A stretch of DNA of 64,000 nt, from NCBI GenBank assembly GCA_963677815.1, contig OY782499.1, positions 682,001-746,000 on the forward strand, in the 5' to 3' direction. The stretch is from JAEKNW01 sp963677815. Lineage in GTDB: Bacteria; Cloacimonadota; Cloacimonadia; Cloacimonadales; JAFGVF01. Below the pieces are notes generated by a model. It did not search any database and was not told where the DNA came from. It saw nothing but the letters and a program-made list of their open reading frames with translations. Every line of letters starts with the position of its first letter. Position 1 is the first letter of the stretch. Below, in pieces: positions 44,114-50,500 of this stretch. Made by a program: the position numbers and the translations under genes.

Positions 44114-45487
44114 ATGAAAAAAATAATATATCTAATATTAGTTATTGGGTTAGGGTTAGTTTTGAATAGTTGTGATAGCACAACTTCATCATCTGATGAT
44201 AAAGTAACATATAGTGGAGTGGTAAGACTTATTGACTTAGAGGGGAATGAAAGTACTTCAGGTGATGTTTCTGTTGCAGTATTTATAAAGGATTATGATG
44301 ATATTGCATGGGATTATAGATTAGAAAAACCTGTTATTGTTACTAATACAAATGATTCAGGAGAATTCTTGTATAAAGCAACTGATAATAGTAGATATGT
44401 AGTATATTTTTTAATGGAGGGGTATTCCATAAAAGAATTTGAACAGAAAGAATTAATTGAAAACGTAGTTTTATATGAGAATATTGAGATTAGTGGTGTT
44501 TTTCATGAACCACTATTGTTAGATGGTAAATCAGATGTAGTCGTGACTGATGATGTCATTTTTCTCGATACAAGTGATTTGATATGCTTAGGGTATTCTA
44601 GATTTCGCATTGAAGTTGGAAAAAAAATTGTTGTTTATGGGGGAATTAACTTTGGAGAAAGAAGTATAATTTCTTCAAATGATAATTCTTATTCATACAA
44701 CAATGAGCAAATAGAGAACTTTAATTCATTTGAAATAATGCCTAGTTGTGAGATAATTAATAATAGATTCAATAGTATAAAAGTTTTCAATTCAGACAAT
44801 GGAATAATTATAAACAATCAAAATGAAATAAAAATTCAAGACATCTATTTTTTGAATTCAAATAGTGGATTATCAATTACTTATTCAGAAAATATAAATA
44901 TTGAGAATTTTAATGGAAAAAATGTTGCTTATGCTTCTTCTGCAGGTATTTATGCTATTTTTTCAAGCAATATTAACATCTATAATAGTAAATTCATAAA
45001 CTGTAGTAATGGAGTCATCATGCAAGAAGTTAGTTTATTTGATGCAGCTCATAATTTTTACGAAAATAACGATACTGGCTTTTTTTGCTATAATAGTCTC
45101 GGGGAGATCAAGAATAGTGATTTTAGTCATAGCAGTATTTATGATTTAAATATCAGAAATTTGGATATTCTTGGTACACTTAAAGTTGAATATAATAATT
45201 TTTATTCCTCAACTGCAATAAATCAGCATAGTTTGAGAGGTACTTATTATGAACAGAATATAGGTTATAATAATTTTATTCAGAATGATGTATTTATTAG
45301 ATATGTATCAAATAAGGTATACAAAAATATTGATGCTAGGTTTAATTACTTCAATGGATTATCTTTATACACGCAAATTATGGATAAAATAGTAAAAATT
45401 GAACATCCGAATGATTATAACATTGAAGTAATCATAGAACCATTTTATATCAACCCTCTTCAGGATGCTGGAGTTGCGCATGAGTAA
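44114..45487 (+). CDS. lipoprotein with right-handed beta-helix-like repeats
   Basis: A 457-residue protein with a lipoprotein signal peptide (KKIIYLILVIGLGLVLNSC, Cys about residue 20) followed by a Ser/Thr-rich linker. Residues 40-140 look like a carboxypeptidase-regulatory-type beta domain (YSGVVRLIDLEGNE...NTNDSGEFLYKA). From about 180 on there are Asn/Ile-rich segments such as INIENFNGKNVAYASSAGIY and NNFIQNDVFIRYV that resemble parallel beta-helix (NosD-like) coils. It probably sits on the outer membrane or cell surface. Exact function unknown; a polysaccharide-binding or -modifying role is possible. ATG 44114 is favoured over TTG 44096 by AGAAGG. Confidence 0.72.
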   Translation: MKKIIYLILVIGLGLVLNSCDSTTSSSDDKVTYSGVVRLIDLEGNESTSGDVSVAVFIKDYDDIAWDYRLEKPVIVTNTNDSGEFLYKATDNSRYVVYFLMEGYSIKEFEQKELIENVVLYENIEISGVFHEPLLLDGKSDVVVTDDVIFLDTSDLICLGYSRFRIEVGKKIVVYGGINFGERSIISSNDNSYSYNNEQIENFNSFEIMPSCEIINNRFNSIKVFNSDNGIIINNQNEIKIQDIYFLNSNSGLSITYSENINIENFNGKNVAYASSAGIYAIFSSNINIYNSKFINCSNGVIMQEVSLFDAAHNFYENNDTGFFCYNSLGEIKNSDFSHSSIYDLNIRNLDILGTLKVEYNNFYSSTAINQHSLRGTYYEQNIGYNNFIQNDVFIRYVSNKVYKNIDARFNYFNGLSLYTQIMDKIVKIEHPNDYNIEVIIEPFYINPLQDAGVAHE

Positions 45488-45826
45488 GTACTCATAATGT
45501 CTTCACAATAATAGATGTATGTTTTTTATAAAAACAAAAAATATTTTATAAATGTTATTGTGTTATATTGATTGAAGAAAATATCACGTTTTATGTAATT
45601 ACTTCAAACGAGTTAACTCGAGTCCAAAACGAAATTAACGAATATAATTTCTAGCCGTTTGGTTAAAAGACTGGGAGAAAGAGAGATGCTTGCTTACGCA
45701 AGAATGAAAAGATATAGTTGAGACGGGGAGATGGAGTGATGGGGAGATGTGTGTCGCAAAAAAGAAGAAATAAGAATGAATGAAATGAAAAATGAAAAGT
45801 TTAATATTTTTTATTTGACATGTAGG
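45488..45826 (+). other. non-coding, repeat-rich DNA after the lipoprotein gene
   Basis: No supportable gene in about 340 bases. Contains a CGAATT-type fragment (about 45604-45645), ATGCTTGCTTACGCAAGAATG at 45686, GACGGGGAGATGG and AATGAAAAATGAAAAG iterations, and a 37-base sequence (45784-45820) repeated at 47444-47480. Confidence 0.55.
45784..45820 (+). repeat. AATGAAAAATGA...TTTATTTGACA direct repeat, copy 1
   Basis: The 37 bases ending TTTTTTATTTGACA are repeated with two changes at 47444-47480. Both are followed within about 20 bases by GCAAGAATGAAAA. Confidence 0.75.
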
Positions 45827-46004
45827 ATTAGCTTGCAAGAATGAAAAATTAAGTTTAGAATACCAAATTAAAGAGATGCAGAAAGAAATATTGAAGTTAA
45901 AAGATGCTTTATCAAAGGAAACTATCGAACGCATGAAATATCAGGCTTTGGTCCAAGCTGCAGAGGAATTTACTGGCATGGATTTTAAAAAAAAGTTGGT
46001 ATGA
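45827..46004 (+). pseudogene. IS3 OrfA fragment
   Basis: Open frame ending at TGA 46002-46004, reading LSLEYQIKEMQKEILKLKD then ERMKYQALVQAAEEF and TGMDFKKKLV. This is the leucine-zipper-like C-terminal part of IS3 OrfA proteins (E-x-x-x-L-x-x-E-x-x-x-L, then I-x-x-A-E-E-x-F). The 5' part containing the helix-turn-helix is missing. Confidence 0.7.
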
Positions 46005-46008
46005 AGCA

Positions 46009-46263
46009 GTGATCATATTTAGGAAGCTAAGAAGAGTTGACGATATTAAATTAAACATCATTAAAACATGTTTACTATTTGGTAAGACAAAACAAAGGTT
46101 TTACCAGTATGAGAAATATCGAAAAAAGGAAGAAGAGCTAAAGATTAATATAATATCAAATGTGAAACAGATAAGAGCAGATGTTGGTCATTGTGGAGGC
46201 CGTAAACTTCAACATTATCTAGGTAAACGAGGTATAATCATAGGTAGCTTTTACACTAATTAA
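46009..46263 (+). pseudogene. IS3 OrfB (transposase) N-terminal fragment
   Basis: An 84-residue frame with IKTCLLFGKTKQRFYQYEKY and VKQIRADVGHCGGRKLQHYL, which follow the IS3 OrfB pattern (C-x-L-F-G-x-x-x-Q-x-x-Y, then I-R-x-x-x-x-x-x-G-x-R-K-L). The last residues, SFYTN, come from the CGAATT repeat (TTTTACACTAATTAA), showing that the gene was cut by repeat sequence. Confidence 0.75.
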
Positions 46264-46302
46264 CTCGAATTAAAACGAATTACACGAATTACTTTTTGCT
46301 GG
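46249..46302 (+). repeat. CGAATT array, forward copy, with TTTTTGCTGGAAGCAA tail
   Basis: Reads TTTTACACTAATTAACTCG, AATTAAAACGAATTACACGA, ATTACTTTTTGCTGG: CGAATT-type units at about 10-base spacing. Almost identical to 47585-47640, including the tail TTTTTGCTGGAAGCAA. Confidence 0.8.
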
Positions 46303-46445
46303 AAGCAAGAAAAGATTTAATAATTTAATAGTTTAATGATTTAAATAGTTAAGGAATGAAAAGATATAATTGAGACGGGTTGACGGGGAGATGCTTGCTT
46401 CGCAAGAATGAAAAGATAAAAATGAAAAATGAAGAATAATATATG

Positions 46446-46490
46446 AAGACTGATTAACAGGTTTATGGCCAGGCAATCAGTCTTTTTTTT
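46446..46490 (+). terminator. orphan rho-independent terminator
   Basis: AAGACTGATT at 46446-46455 pairs perfectly with AATCAGTCTT at 46475-46484, followed by a run of T to 46490. No gene now ends just upstream, so it is probably a relic of a lost gene. Confidence 0.75.
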
Positions 46491-46500
46491 GATTTTGATA

Positions 46501-46538
46501 AGGAAACACCCCCTATATTCCCCCTCTCGGAGGGGGAT
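46501..46538. repeat. REP-like palindrome (CCCCCTCTCGGAGGGGG), copy 1
   Basis: AACACCCCCTATATTCCCC then CTCTCGGAGGGGGAT; the core CCCCCTCTCGGAGGGGG forms a G/C-rich hairpin that stands out in AT-rich DNA. Two further copies lie at 47881-47914 and 47922-47957. Confidence 0.8.
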
Positions 46539-46624
46539 ATTTAAGGAGTTTATCATGAAGCTTGTTTTTACTGAATGAAAGGAGATGTTAACATCATCAA
46601 ATAAATCAATATGTTATCGCCCTT

Positions 46625-46700
46625 CCAGGGCTAAGATAATTTTTGGTTTCATATATACAGGGTCTAACGAACCCTGCCTATTAGATGGCATCCCTCCAGG
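46625..46700. repeat. cluster of short palindromes
   Basis: GCCCTTCCAGGGC, CAGGGTCTAACGAACCCTG and ATCCCTCCAGGAT occur in a row, each able to form a small hairpin. The layout recalls dispersed REP/RAYT-type repeats, but no RAYT transposase is in the window. Confidence 0.5.
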
Positions 46701-46807
46701 ATTAAAAGTGAATTTCATTACTTAAATAGAATCTATATTTGTTAATATTTTCCTACAATATTTATGATGTCACCCACTCTACTTTGGAGAGAGCCGAAAA
46801 AAACATA

Positions 46808-46844
46808 TTTTTTCAAAAGTGGACCTTTTTTCAAAAAATGGACC
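46808..46844. repeat. tandem TTTTTTCAAAA-TGGACC units
   Basis: TTTTTTCAAAAGTGGACC (46808-46825) is followed directly by TTTTTTCAAAAAATGGACC (46826-46844). Repeated TGGACC blocks of this kind resemble ends of IS21-type elements, but no istA/istB is nearby. They lie about 50 bases before the hypothetical gene and could instead be a regulatory site. Confidence 0.5.
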
Positions 46845-46894
46845 CTATAAGTATATGAAAGGTTAAAAACCTAAATAACTTACAAGGACCAAAT

Positions 46895-47239
46895 ATGTAT
46901 TTAAACAAAAACAAAAACAAAGACTCCGTTCAAGATGTTTCAGACTTATGCCCAGTGTTAGTAGAAGAAAGAAATAACAAAAATGTGGTATGCGAATATT
47001 TAACAAAAATCTATGATTTTATAAATGTCATAGACGATTATGCTCAAGAATATCTTATTAATTTAAACTTATTAAGGTATGAAATTGAATATAATTTATT
47101 CAAAGCTATTAAAAAGTTAGATCCAGATTTTCCCTGGGATGACCCTTTTGGTGAAGAAGAAATTGAAGATTATCAAGGAGATGATTCTCCAAGAGGGATG
47201 TATGAAGTGCTTAAGAAATATGTGGAGCAAGGGTACTAA
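46895..47239 (+). CDS. hypothetical protein, acidic C-terminus
   Basis: A 114-residue protein I do not recognise. The N-terminus is Lys/Asn-rich, the middle (about 35-75) is predicted helical (YLTKIYDFINVIDDYAQEYL), and the C-terminus is acidic with DPDFPWDDPFGEEEIEDY. It has a good AAGGACC ribosome site and its own strong terminator, so it looks like a real single-gene unit. No signal peptide and no membrane segment. It lies among repeats and an IS remnant, so it is probably cargo of accessory DNA. Confidence 0.65.
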   Translation: MYLNKNKNKDSVQDVSDLCPVLVEERNNKNVVCEYLTKIYDFINVIDDYAQEYLINLNLLRYEIEYNLFKAIKKLDPDFPWDDPFGEEEIEDYQGDDSPRGMYEVLKKYVEQGY

Positions 47240-47260
47240 TTAAGTAGGCAATTATTAAGT

Positions 47261-47301
47261 AAACTGCTGAATGAGAATATTCTTGTTCAGCAGTTTTTTT
47301 T
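47261..47301 (+). terminator. rho-independent terminator of hypothetical gene
   Basis: AAACTGCTGAA (47261-47271) pairs with TTCAGCAGTTT (47286-47296) and runs into a stretch of T. The 14-base loop includes the palindrome GAATATTC. It begins about 20 bases after the stop codon at 47239. Confidence 0.88.
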
Positions 47302-47320
47302 GAGAGCTTTTTTGAGAGCT

Positions 47321-47363
47321 TATACACGAATTAACTCGAATTAAAACTAATTCCACTAATAAG
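47321..47363 (+). repeat. CGAATT array, forward copy
   Basis: TATACACGAATTAACTCGAA then TTAAAACTAATTCCACTAAT; units at about 10-base spacing, with the third and fourth units degenerate. Confidence 0.75.
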
Positions 47364-47443
47364 AAAATCCTTAACACAGAGTTAAAGGAGTTAAGCACAG
47401 AGTTACATAGAGTTTTCATAGAAGACTGAATGAAAAGATAAAA

Positions 47444-47480
47444 AATGAAAAATGAGAAGTTTAAAATTTTTTATTTGACA
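47444..47480 (+). repeat. AATGAAAAATGA...TTTATTTGACA direct repeat, copy 2
   Basis: Matches 45784-45820 with two changes. TTGACA resembles a -35 element but no matching -10 follows at the right distance. Confidence 0.75.
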
Positions 47481-47516
47481 AGGTAACTTGCTTTGCAAGA
47501 ATGAAAAGAGTAAGAG

Positions 47517-47551
47517 CTTTTACACGAATTATCTCGAATTAAAACGAATTT
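47517..47551 (+). repeat. CGAATT array, forward copy, followed by ACTTGCTTTGCAAG
   Basis: TTTTACACGAATTATCTCGA then ATTAAAACGAATTTAC; the fourth unit is replaced by the palindrome CTTGCTTTGCAAG. Confidence 0.75.
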
Positions 47552-47584
47552 ACTTGCTTTGCAAGAATGAAAAGAGAAGAGCTT

Positions 47585-47640
47585 TTACACGAATTAACTC
47601 GAATTAAAACGAATTACACGAATTACTTTTTGCTGGAAGC
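47585..47640 (+). repeat. CGAATT array, forward copy, with TTTTTGCTGGAAGCAA tail
   Basis: Nearly identical to the copy at 46249-46302, tail included, so one probably derives from the other by transposition or recombination. Confidence 0.8.
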
Positions 47641-47680
47641 AAAAAAATGAAATAGATTTAATGATTTAAGAGTTTAGTGT

Positions 47681-47712
47681 TGAGAGTTTAGAGTTTAGAG
47701 TTTAGGGTTTAG
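47681..47712. repeat. GAGTTTA tandem repeat, 7-bp period
   Basis: GTTGA then GAGTTTA repeated three times and GGGTTTAG. The preceding GTTTAGTGTTGAGAG is shared with about 43998-44016. Confidence 0.75.
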
Positions 47713-47730
47713 AAATTATCGGTGTATTCG

Positions 47731-47813
47731 GTGTTTTCGGCCTGGGTTGGCGTAGCTTTCAACTCCGCTTTTAAGGAGCTGTGTTGAATGTATTAGCGAA
47801 GACACCTGGCTAG
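47731..47813. repeat. 83-bp long-range inverted repeat, left arm
   Basis: Starts GTGTTTTCGGCCTGGGTTGG and ends GCGAAGACACCTGGCTAG. It matches the reverse complement of 52620-52701 with about six mismatches. Internally CTCCGCTTTTAAGGAG is a stem-loop. Confidence 0.85.
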
Positions 47814-47832
47814 TTTTTTTGTGGTGAGAAGA

Positions 47833-47873
47833 AAATTCGAGAAATTCGTTTTAATTCGAGTTAATTAGTGTGA
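47833..47873 (-). repeat. CGAATT array, reverse copy
   Basis: AAAATTCGAGAAATTCGTTT then TAATTCGAGTTAATTAGTGT, the reverse orientation of the array. It faces the forward copies at 46249-47640. Confidence 0.8.
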
Positions 47874-47880
47874 AGAATTG

Positions 47881-47957
47881 GGAACACCCCCTGTGTCCCC
47901 CTCGCTGAGGGGGATCTTGATGGAACACCCCCTATATTCCCCCTCTCGGAGGGGGAT
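47881..47957. repeat. REP-like GGGGGAG palindromes, copies 2 and 3 in tandem
   Basis: GGAACACCCCCTGTGTCCCC then CTCGCTGAGGGGGAT (47881-47914), and GGAACACCCCCTATATTCCC then CCTCTCGGAGGGGGAT (47922-47957). Copy 3 is identical to copy 1 in its core. They end 9 bases before the ribosome-site leader of the sugar transferase. Confidence 0.8.
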
Positions 47958-47983
47958 AAATAAATTTGAGAGAAGGTAGCGTG

Positions 47984-49591
47984 ATGAAAAAGAAGGTTTG
48001 GTATTTTTTATATTTACTGTTAGATATCGGGATTATATTATTTGCTTTTGCTCTTGTAGCATGGCTAAGGAATGGAACACGGCGGGTTTTAGTAGATTAT
48101 GCAAAACCTGTTTTGGGTCTATCTTTGGCTTGGGTACTTGCTGGCTTCATCGGTGGTAAGTATTCGATTAAGAAGAAACCTAGGTTGAAGTCCTTATGGG
48201 CATCTATAATTAAAAATGATGCTATTGCAATCGCTGTTGTTTTTGGGGCAATGATTTTCTTTCACCGCTTTCAGTATTCTCGTTATGTAACTTTCGGAAC
48301 AATTGGATTAACTATAATTATTGAGCTTATTGTTTTTGGCTTGCTGTATTATTCCTTCCAATTCCATAAGGACAATCCTTCTTTTGCCAAAACTACCTTT
48401 ATCACAAGATCTAAGAAGTTAGAAGAAGAAGGTTCTGCTTATGAATTGAGTAAGTTTGAATCTTCTGATAAAGTACCTGATAGTCCTGTTAAGATTGTTA
48501 AACACTATTGTCTTGAGGATAAAATTCACAAGGAATCGATGCAGAGAATCTTAAAGGAAAAGTATCTTCATAACGATGATGAAGTTTTTGAATTTATTAA
48601 TAAATATATAAACCTAGAATGTTTCTGTAAGGACAAAAGTTTAGTCCTGAATAGTCATTCTTTATATAATATCGAGAATATTGAAGAAAAATCACAAGCT
48701 CTTTTTATAAATTTGCATAAAGCTAACAATTTTAGAAGAGTGAACAAATATATTATCCAAGTGAATGATAACTTAATCGATGGTGGAGTCTTTGTTGGTT
48801 GTGTAGAGACAAAAGCTCAGCGTCGAAGAAGGTTTATTAAATCATATACCCAAGTTTTCGGTAATATTTTCTATTTTATTGACTTTGTTTTACGTCGTGT
48901 TTTCCCAAAAATTGCTCTTTTAAAAGGACTCTACTTCTTTATTACTAAGGGGAAGAATCGAGCTTTTAGTGAAACTGAAATATTAGGTAGACTCTACTTT
49001 TGTGGTTTTGAACTTTTAGCTAAAAGGGAGATTCACGGAATAAATTACTTTATTGCAATCAAGACTAAAGAACCTTCCAGAGATGAGAATCCTTCCTATG
49101 GTCCGATAATCCAGCTTAAGCGTAAGGGAAAGAATGGTAAACTTCTCTATGTCAATAAGTTTAGGACTATGCATCCTTATTCTGAGTATTTACAGGATTA
49201 TGTTTATAAGACTTGTAGTCTGCAGGAGGGTGGTAAGTTTAAGAATGATTTCCGGGTAACCAGGTGGGGAAAAGTATTTAGGAAGTTATGGATTGATGAG
49301 CTTCCACAGTTTATAAATTTCTTTAAGGGGGAGCTTAACTTAGTAGGGGTTAGGGCTTTGAGTGAGCATTATTTTGGGCTTTATCCGGAAGAGGTTAGAG
49401 AGTTGAGGGTGCAGGTGAAGCCTGGGCTGTTGCCTCCTTTTTATGCGGATATGCCGAAGACTTTTGAGGAGATAGTGGAATCGGAGAGGAAGTATTTGGT
49501 GCAGAAGATAGAGAGACCGGTGTGGACGGATTTTAAGTATTTCTGGTTGGTGCTGTGGAATATTATTGTTAAAAAAGCAAGAAGCAATTAA
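47984..49591 (+). CDS. priming sugar transferase (undecaprenyl-phosphate glycosyl-1-phosphate transferase)
   Basis: A 535-residue protein. Residues 1-120 hold four hydrophobic segments; about 125-355 is an unusual soluble insert; and the C-terminal 150 residues are the bacterial sugar-transferase domain (PF02397) with VNKFRTMHPYSEY, KVFRKLWIDELPQFINFFKG and GELNLVGVRALSEHY. The usual LDELPQ is WIDELPQ and VGPRP is VGVRA. It transfers a sugar-1-phosphate to undecaprenyl phosphate, starting the repeat unit. ATG 47984 follows GAGAGAAGG; the same leader precedes the lipoprotein gene at 44114. Located 4 kb from the main operon, in repeat-rich DNA. Confidence 0.88.
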   Translation: MKKKVWYFLYLLLDIGIILFAFALVAWLRNGTRRVLVDYAKPVLGLSLAWVLAGFIGGKYSIKKKPRLKSLWASIIKNDAIAIAVVFGAMIFFHRFQYSRYVTFGTIGLTIIIELIVFGLLYYSFQFHKDNPSFAKTTFITRSKKLEEEGSAYELSKFESSDKVPDSPVKIVKHYCLEDKIHKESMQRILKEKYLHNDDEVFEFINKYINLECFCKDKSLVLNSHSLYNIENIEEKSQALFINLHKANNFRRVNKYIIQVNDNLIDGGVFVGCVETKAQRRRRFIKSYTQVFGNIFYFIDFVLRRVFPKIALLKGLYFFITKGKNRAFSETEILGRLYFCGFELLAKREIHGINYFIAIKTKEPSRDENPSYGPIIQLKRKGKNGKLLYVNKFRTMHPYSEYLQDYVYKTCSLQEGGKFKNDFRVTRWGKVFRKLWIDELPQFINFFKGELNLVGVRALSEHYFGLYPEEVRELRVQVKPGLLPPFYADMPKTFEEIVESERKYLVQKIERPVWTDFKYFWLVLWNIIVKKARSN

Positions 49592-49627
49592 GGAAATGAC
49601 TTTCAAAAGAATAAAATGCAAGACTTT

Positions 49628-49669
49628 CACACTAATTAACGCGAATTAAGACGAATTTCACGAATTAAG
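49628..49669 (+). repeat. CGAATT array, forward; left terminal repeat of GxxExxY cassette 2
   Basis: CACACTAATTAACGCGAATT then AAGACGAATTTCACGAATTA. It shares the variant AACGCGAATT with the reversed copy at 50401-50444, making these two a good inverted pair around the GxxExxY gene (three or four mismatches in about 41 bases). Confidence 0.8.
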
Positions 49670-49729
49670 AGTTAGAATAAAACACTTTGGATAAAGTAAT
49701 ATATAAAAACAAAACATACAGGAGGAAAC

Positions 49730-50104
49730 ATGCTTCTTTTTAAAGAAGAATGTTATAAAATTATTGGAAGATGTTTTTCTGTACATAGTAATTTAGGGTT
49801 TGGCTTTCATGAAAGTGTATATCATGAAGCATTGATTAAAGAGTTTGAGAGCTATCAGATTCCTTATAAGCATGAAGCAAAAATAGAAATAGAGTATAAA
49901 GAGGAAAAATTAGAGAAAAAATATTATGCTGATTTTTGTTGTTATGATAAAATTCTATTAGAAATAAAGGCATGTGCTCATATAAATGAAGAGCACGTTA
50001 AGCAGGTTCTTAATTATTTAGCTGCTACTAAATTAAAGTTGGGAATTATTATTAACTTTGGAGAGAAGAGTCTTAAATTTAAAAGAGTTATATTTGACAA
50101 ATAA
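49730..50104 (+). CDS. GxxExxY family protein, copy 2
   Basis: A 124-residue protein with LGFGFHESVYHEALIKEF (G-x-x-E-x-x-Y), YYADFCCYDKILLEIKACAH (the D...E-x-K-like pair) and TKLKLGIIINFGEKSLKFKR. It has a near-perfect AGGAGG ribosome site. It is only loosely similar to copy 1 at 12497, so the two are not a recent duplication. It stands alone inside CGAATT arrays: one forward array on the left, two forward and one reverse on the right. Function unknown; a PD-(D/E)XK-type nuclease relationship is inferred. Confidence 0.87.
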   Translation: MLLFKEECYKIIGRCFSVHSNLGFGFHESVYHEALIKEFESYQIPYKHEAKIEIEYKEEKLEKKYYADFCCYDKILLEIKACAHINEEHVKQVLNYLAATKLKLGIIINFGEKSLKFKRVIFDK

Positions 50105-50122
50105 AGATAAGATAAGATGCTC

Positions 50123-50160
50123 TACACGAATTTACGCGAATTAAAACGAATTTCTCGAAT
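50123..50160 (+). repeat. CGAATT array, forward copy
   Basis: TACACGAATTTACGCGAATT then AAAACGAATTTCTCGAAT; four units at 9-10 base spacing. Confidence 0.8.
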
Positions 50161-50167
50161 AAGATTC

Positions 50168-50210
50168 TCTACACTAATTAACACGAATGAAAACGAATTT
50201 CTCGAATTTT
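50168..50210 (+). repeat. CGAATT array, forward copy with TTTTTGCTAAGAGCAAAAAG tail
   Basis: TCTACACTAATTAACACGAA then TGAAAACGAATTTCTCGAAT. The hairpin tail is of the same type as TTTTTGCTGGAAGCAA at 46294 and 47628. Confidence 0.8.
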
Positions 50211-50400
50211 CTTTTTGCTAAGAGCAAAAAGTAAAGAGATTTAAATATAAAAAGACAGAAGAAATACGAATAAAGAAAAATATATAAAATACAAGATAAA
50301 TAAATTTGAAATAAGAAAAAAAAACTAAAAAATAGAAAGAAAGATAAGAGAAAAAAAGGAAGAGAACAAGAAAGTATTGACTTTCTACTTATAAATAAGA

Positions 50401-50444
50401 TTAATTCGAGAAATTCGTTTTAATTCGCGTTAATTTGTGTGAAG
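50401..50444 (-). repeat. CGAATT array, reverse; right terminal repeat of GxxExxY cassette 2
   Basis: TTAATTCGAGAAATTCGTTT then TAATTCGCGTTAATTTGTGT; reverse complement closely matches the array at 49628-49669, including the GCG variant. Confidence 0.8.
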
Positions 50445-50500
50445 ACTTTTTGTGAAGAATTTATTTGGAGCATTTAGTTTGAAGAATTTAGGAGAAAAAA

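Larger units (their letters stand above)
45827..46263 (+). mobile_element. IS3-family insertion-sequence remnant
   Basis: Adjacent fragments of transposase OrfA (C-terminal part) and OrfB (N-terminal part) in different frames, in the order normal for IS3. The element is cut at both ends: OrfA lacks its helix-turn-helix start, and OrfB stops at the point where relatives have I-x-I-G-R-D. The right break coincides with the beginning of a CGAATT repeat at 46249. The DDE catalytic domain is absent, so the element cannot move by itself. Confidence 0.75.
46303..46894 (+). other. non-coding repeat-rich region before the 114-residue hypothetical gene
   Basis: No gene in about 590 bases. In order: AATGAAAAGATATAATTGAG and GCTTGCTTCGCAAGAATG motifs, a strong orphan terminator (46446-46490), a GGGGGAG palindrome (46501-46538), a run of small hairpins (46625-46700), and tandem TTTTTTCAAAA-TGGACC units (46808-46844). 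Confidence 0.6.
47302..47983 (+). other. non-coding repeat field upstream of the priming sugar transferase
   Basis: About 680 bases without a gene but with four CGAATT arrays (three forward, one reverse), a CACAGAGTTA-type array (47370-47412), the second copy of the TTTATTTGACA repeat, a GAGTTTA tandem (47681-47712), the left arm of an 83-bp long-range inverted repeat (47731-47813) and two GGGGGAG palindromes. Nearly every base belongs to some repeat family. Confidence 0.75.
50105..50500 (+). other. non-coding region after GxxExxY copy 2
   Basis: 396 bases with three CGAATT arrays (50123-50160, 50168-50210 forward; 50401-50444 reverse), TTTTTGCTAAGAGCAAAAAG (a hairpin sharing the tail style of other arrays), and an A/G-rich stretch 50225-50375. 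It ends with TTAGGAG before the epimerase. Confidence 0.65.

Noticed and set aside
45635..45934. Minus-strand 99-codon frame across the repeat region
   Set aside because: It is composed of reverse-complemented low-complexity repeats and IS3 OrfA antisense sequence.
46895..47239. Toxin-antitoxin pair
   Set aside because: Only one gene is present, followed by a terminator; no partner or known toxin/antitoxin motif.
47444..47510. Promoter from TTGACA in the 37-bp repeat
   Set aside because: No -10 hexamer at 16-18 bases and no gene directly downstream in either copy.
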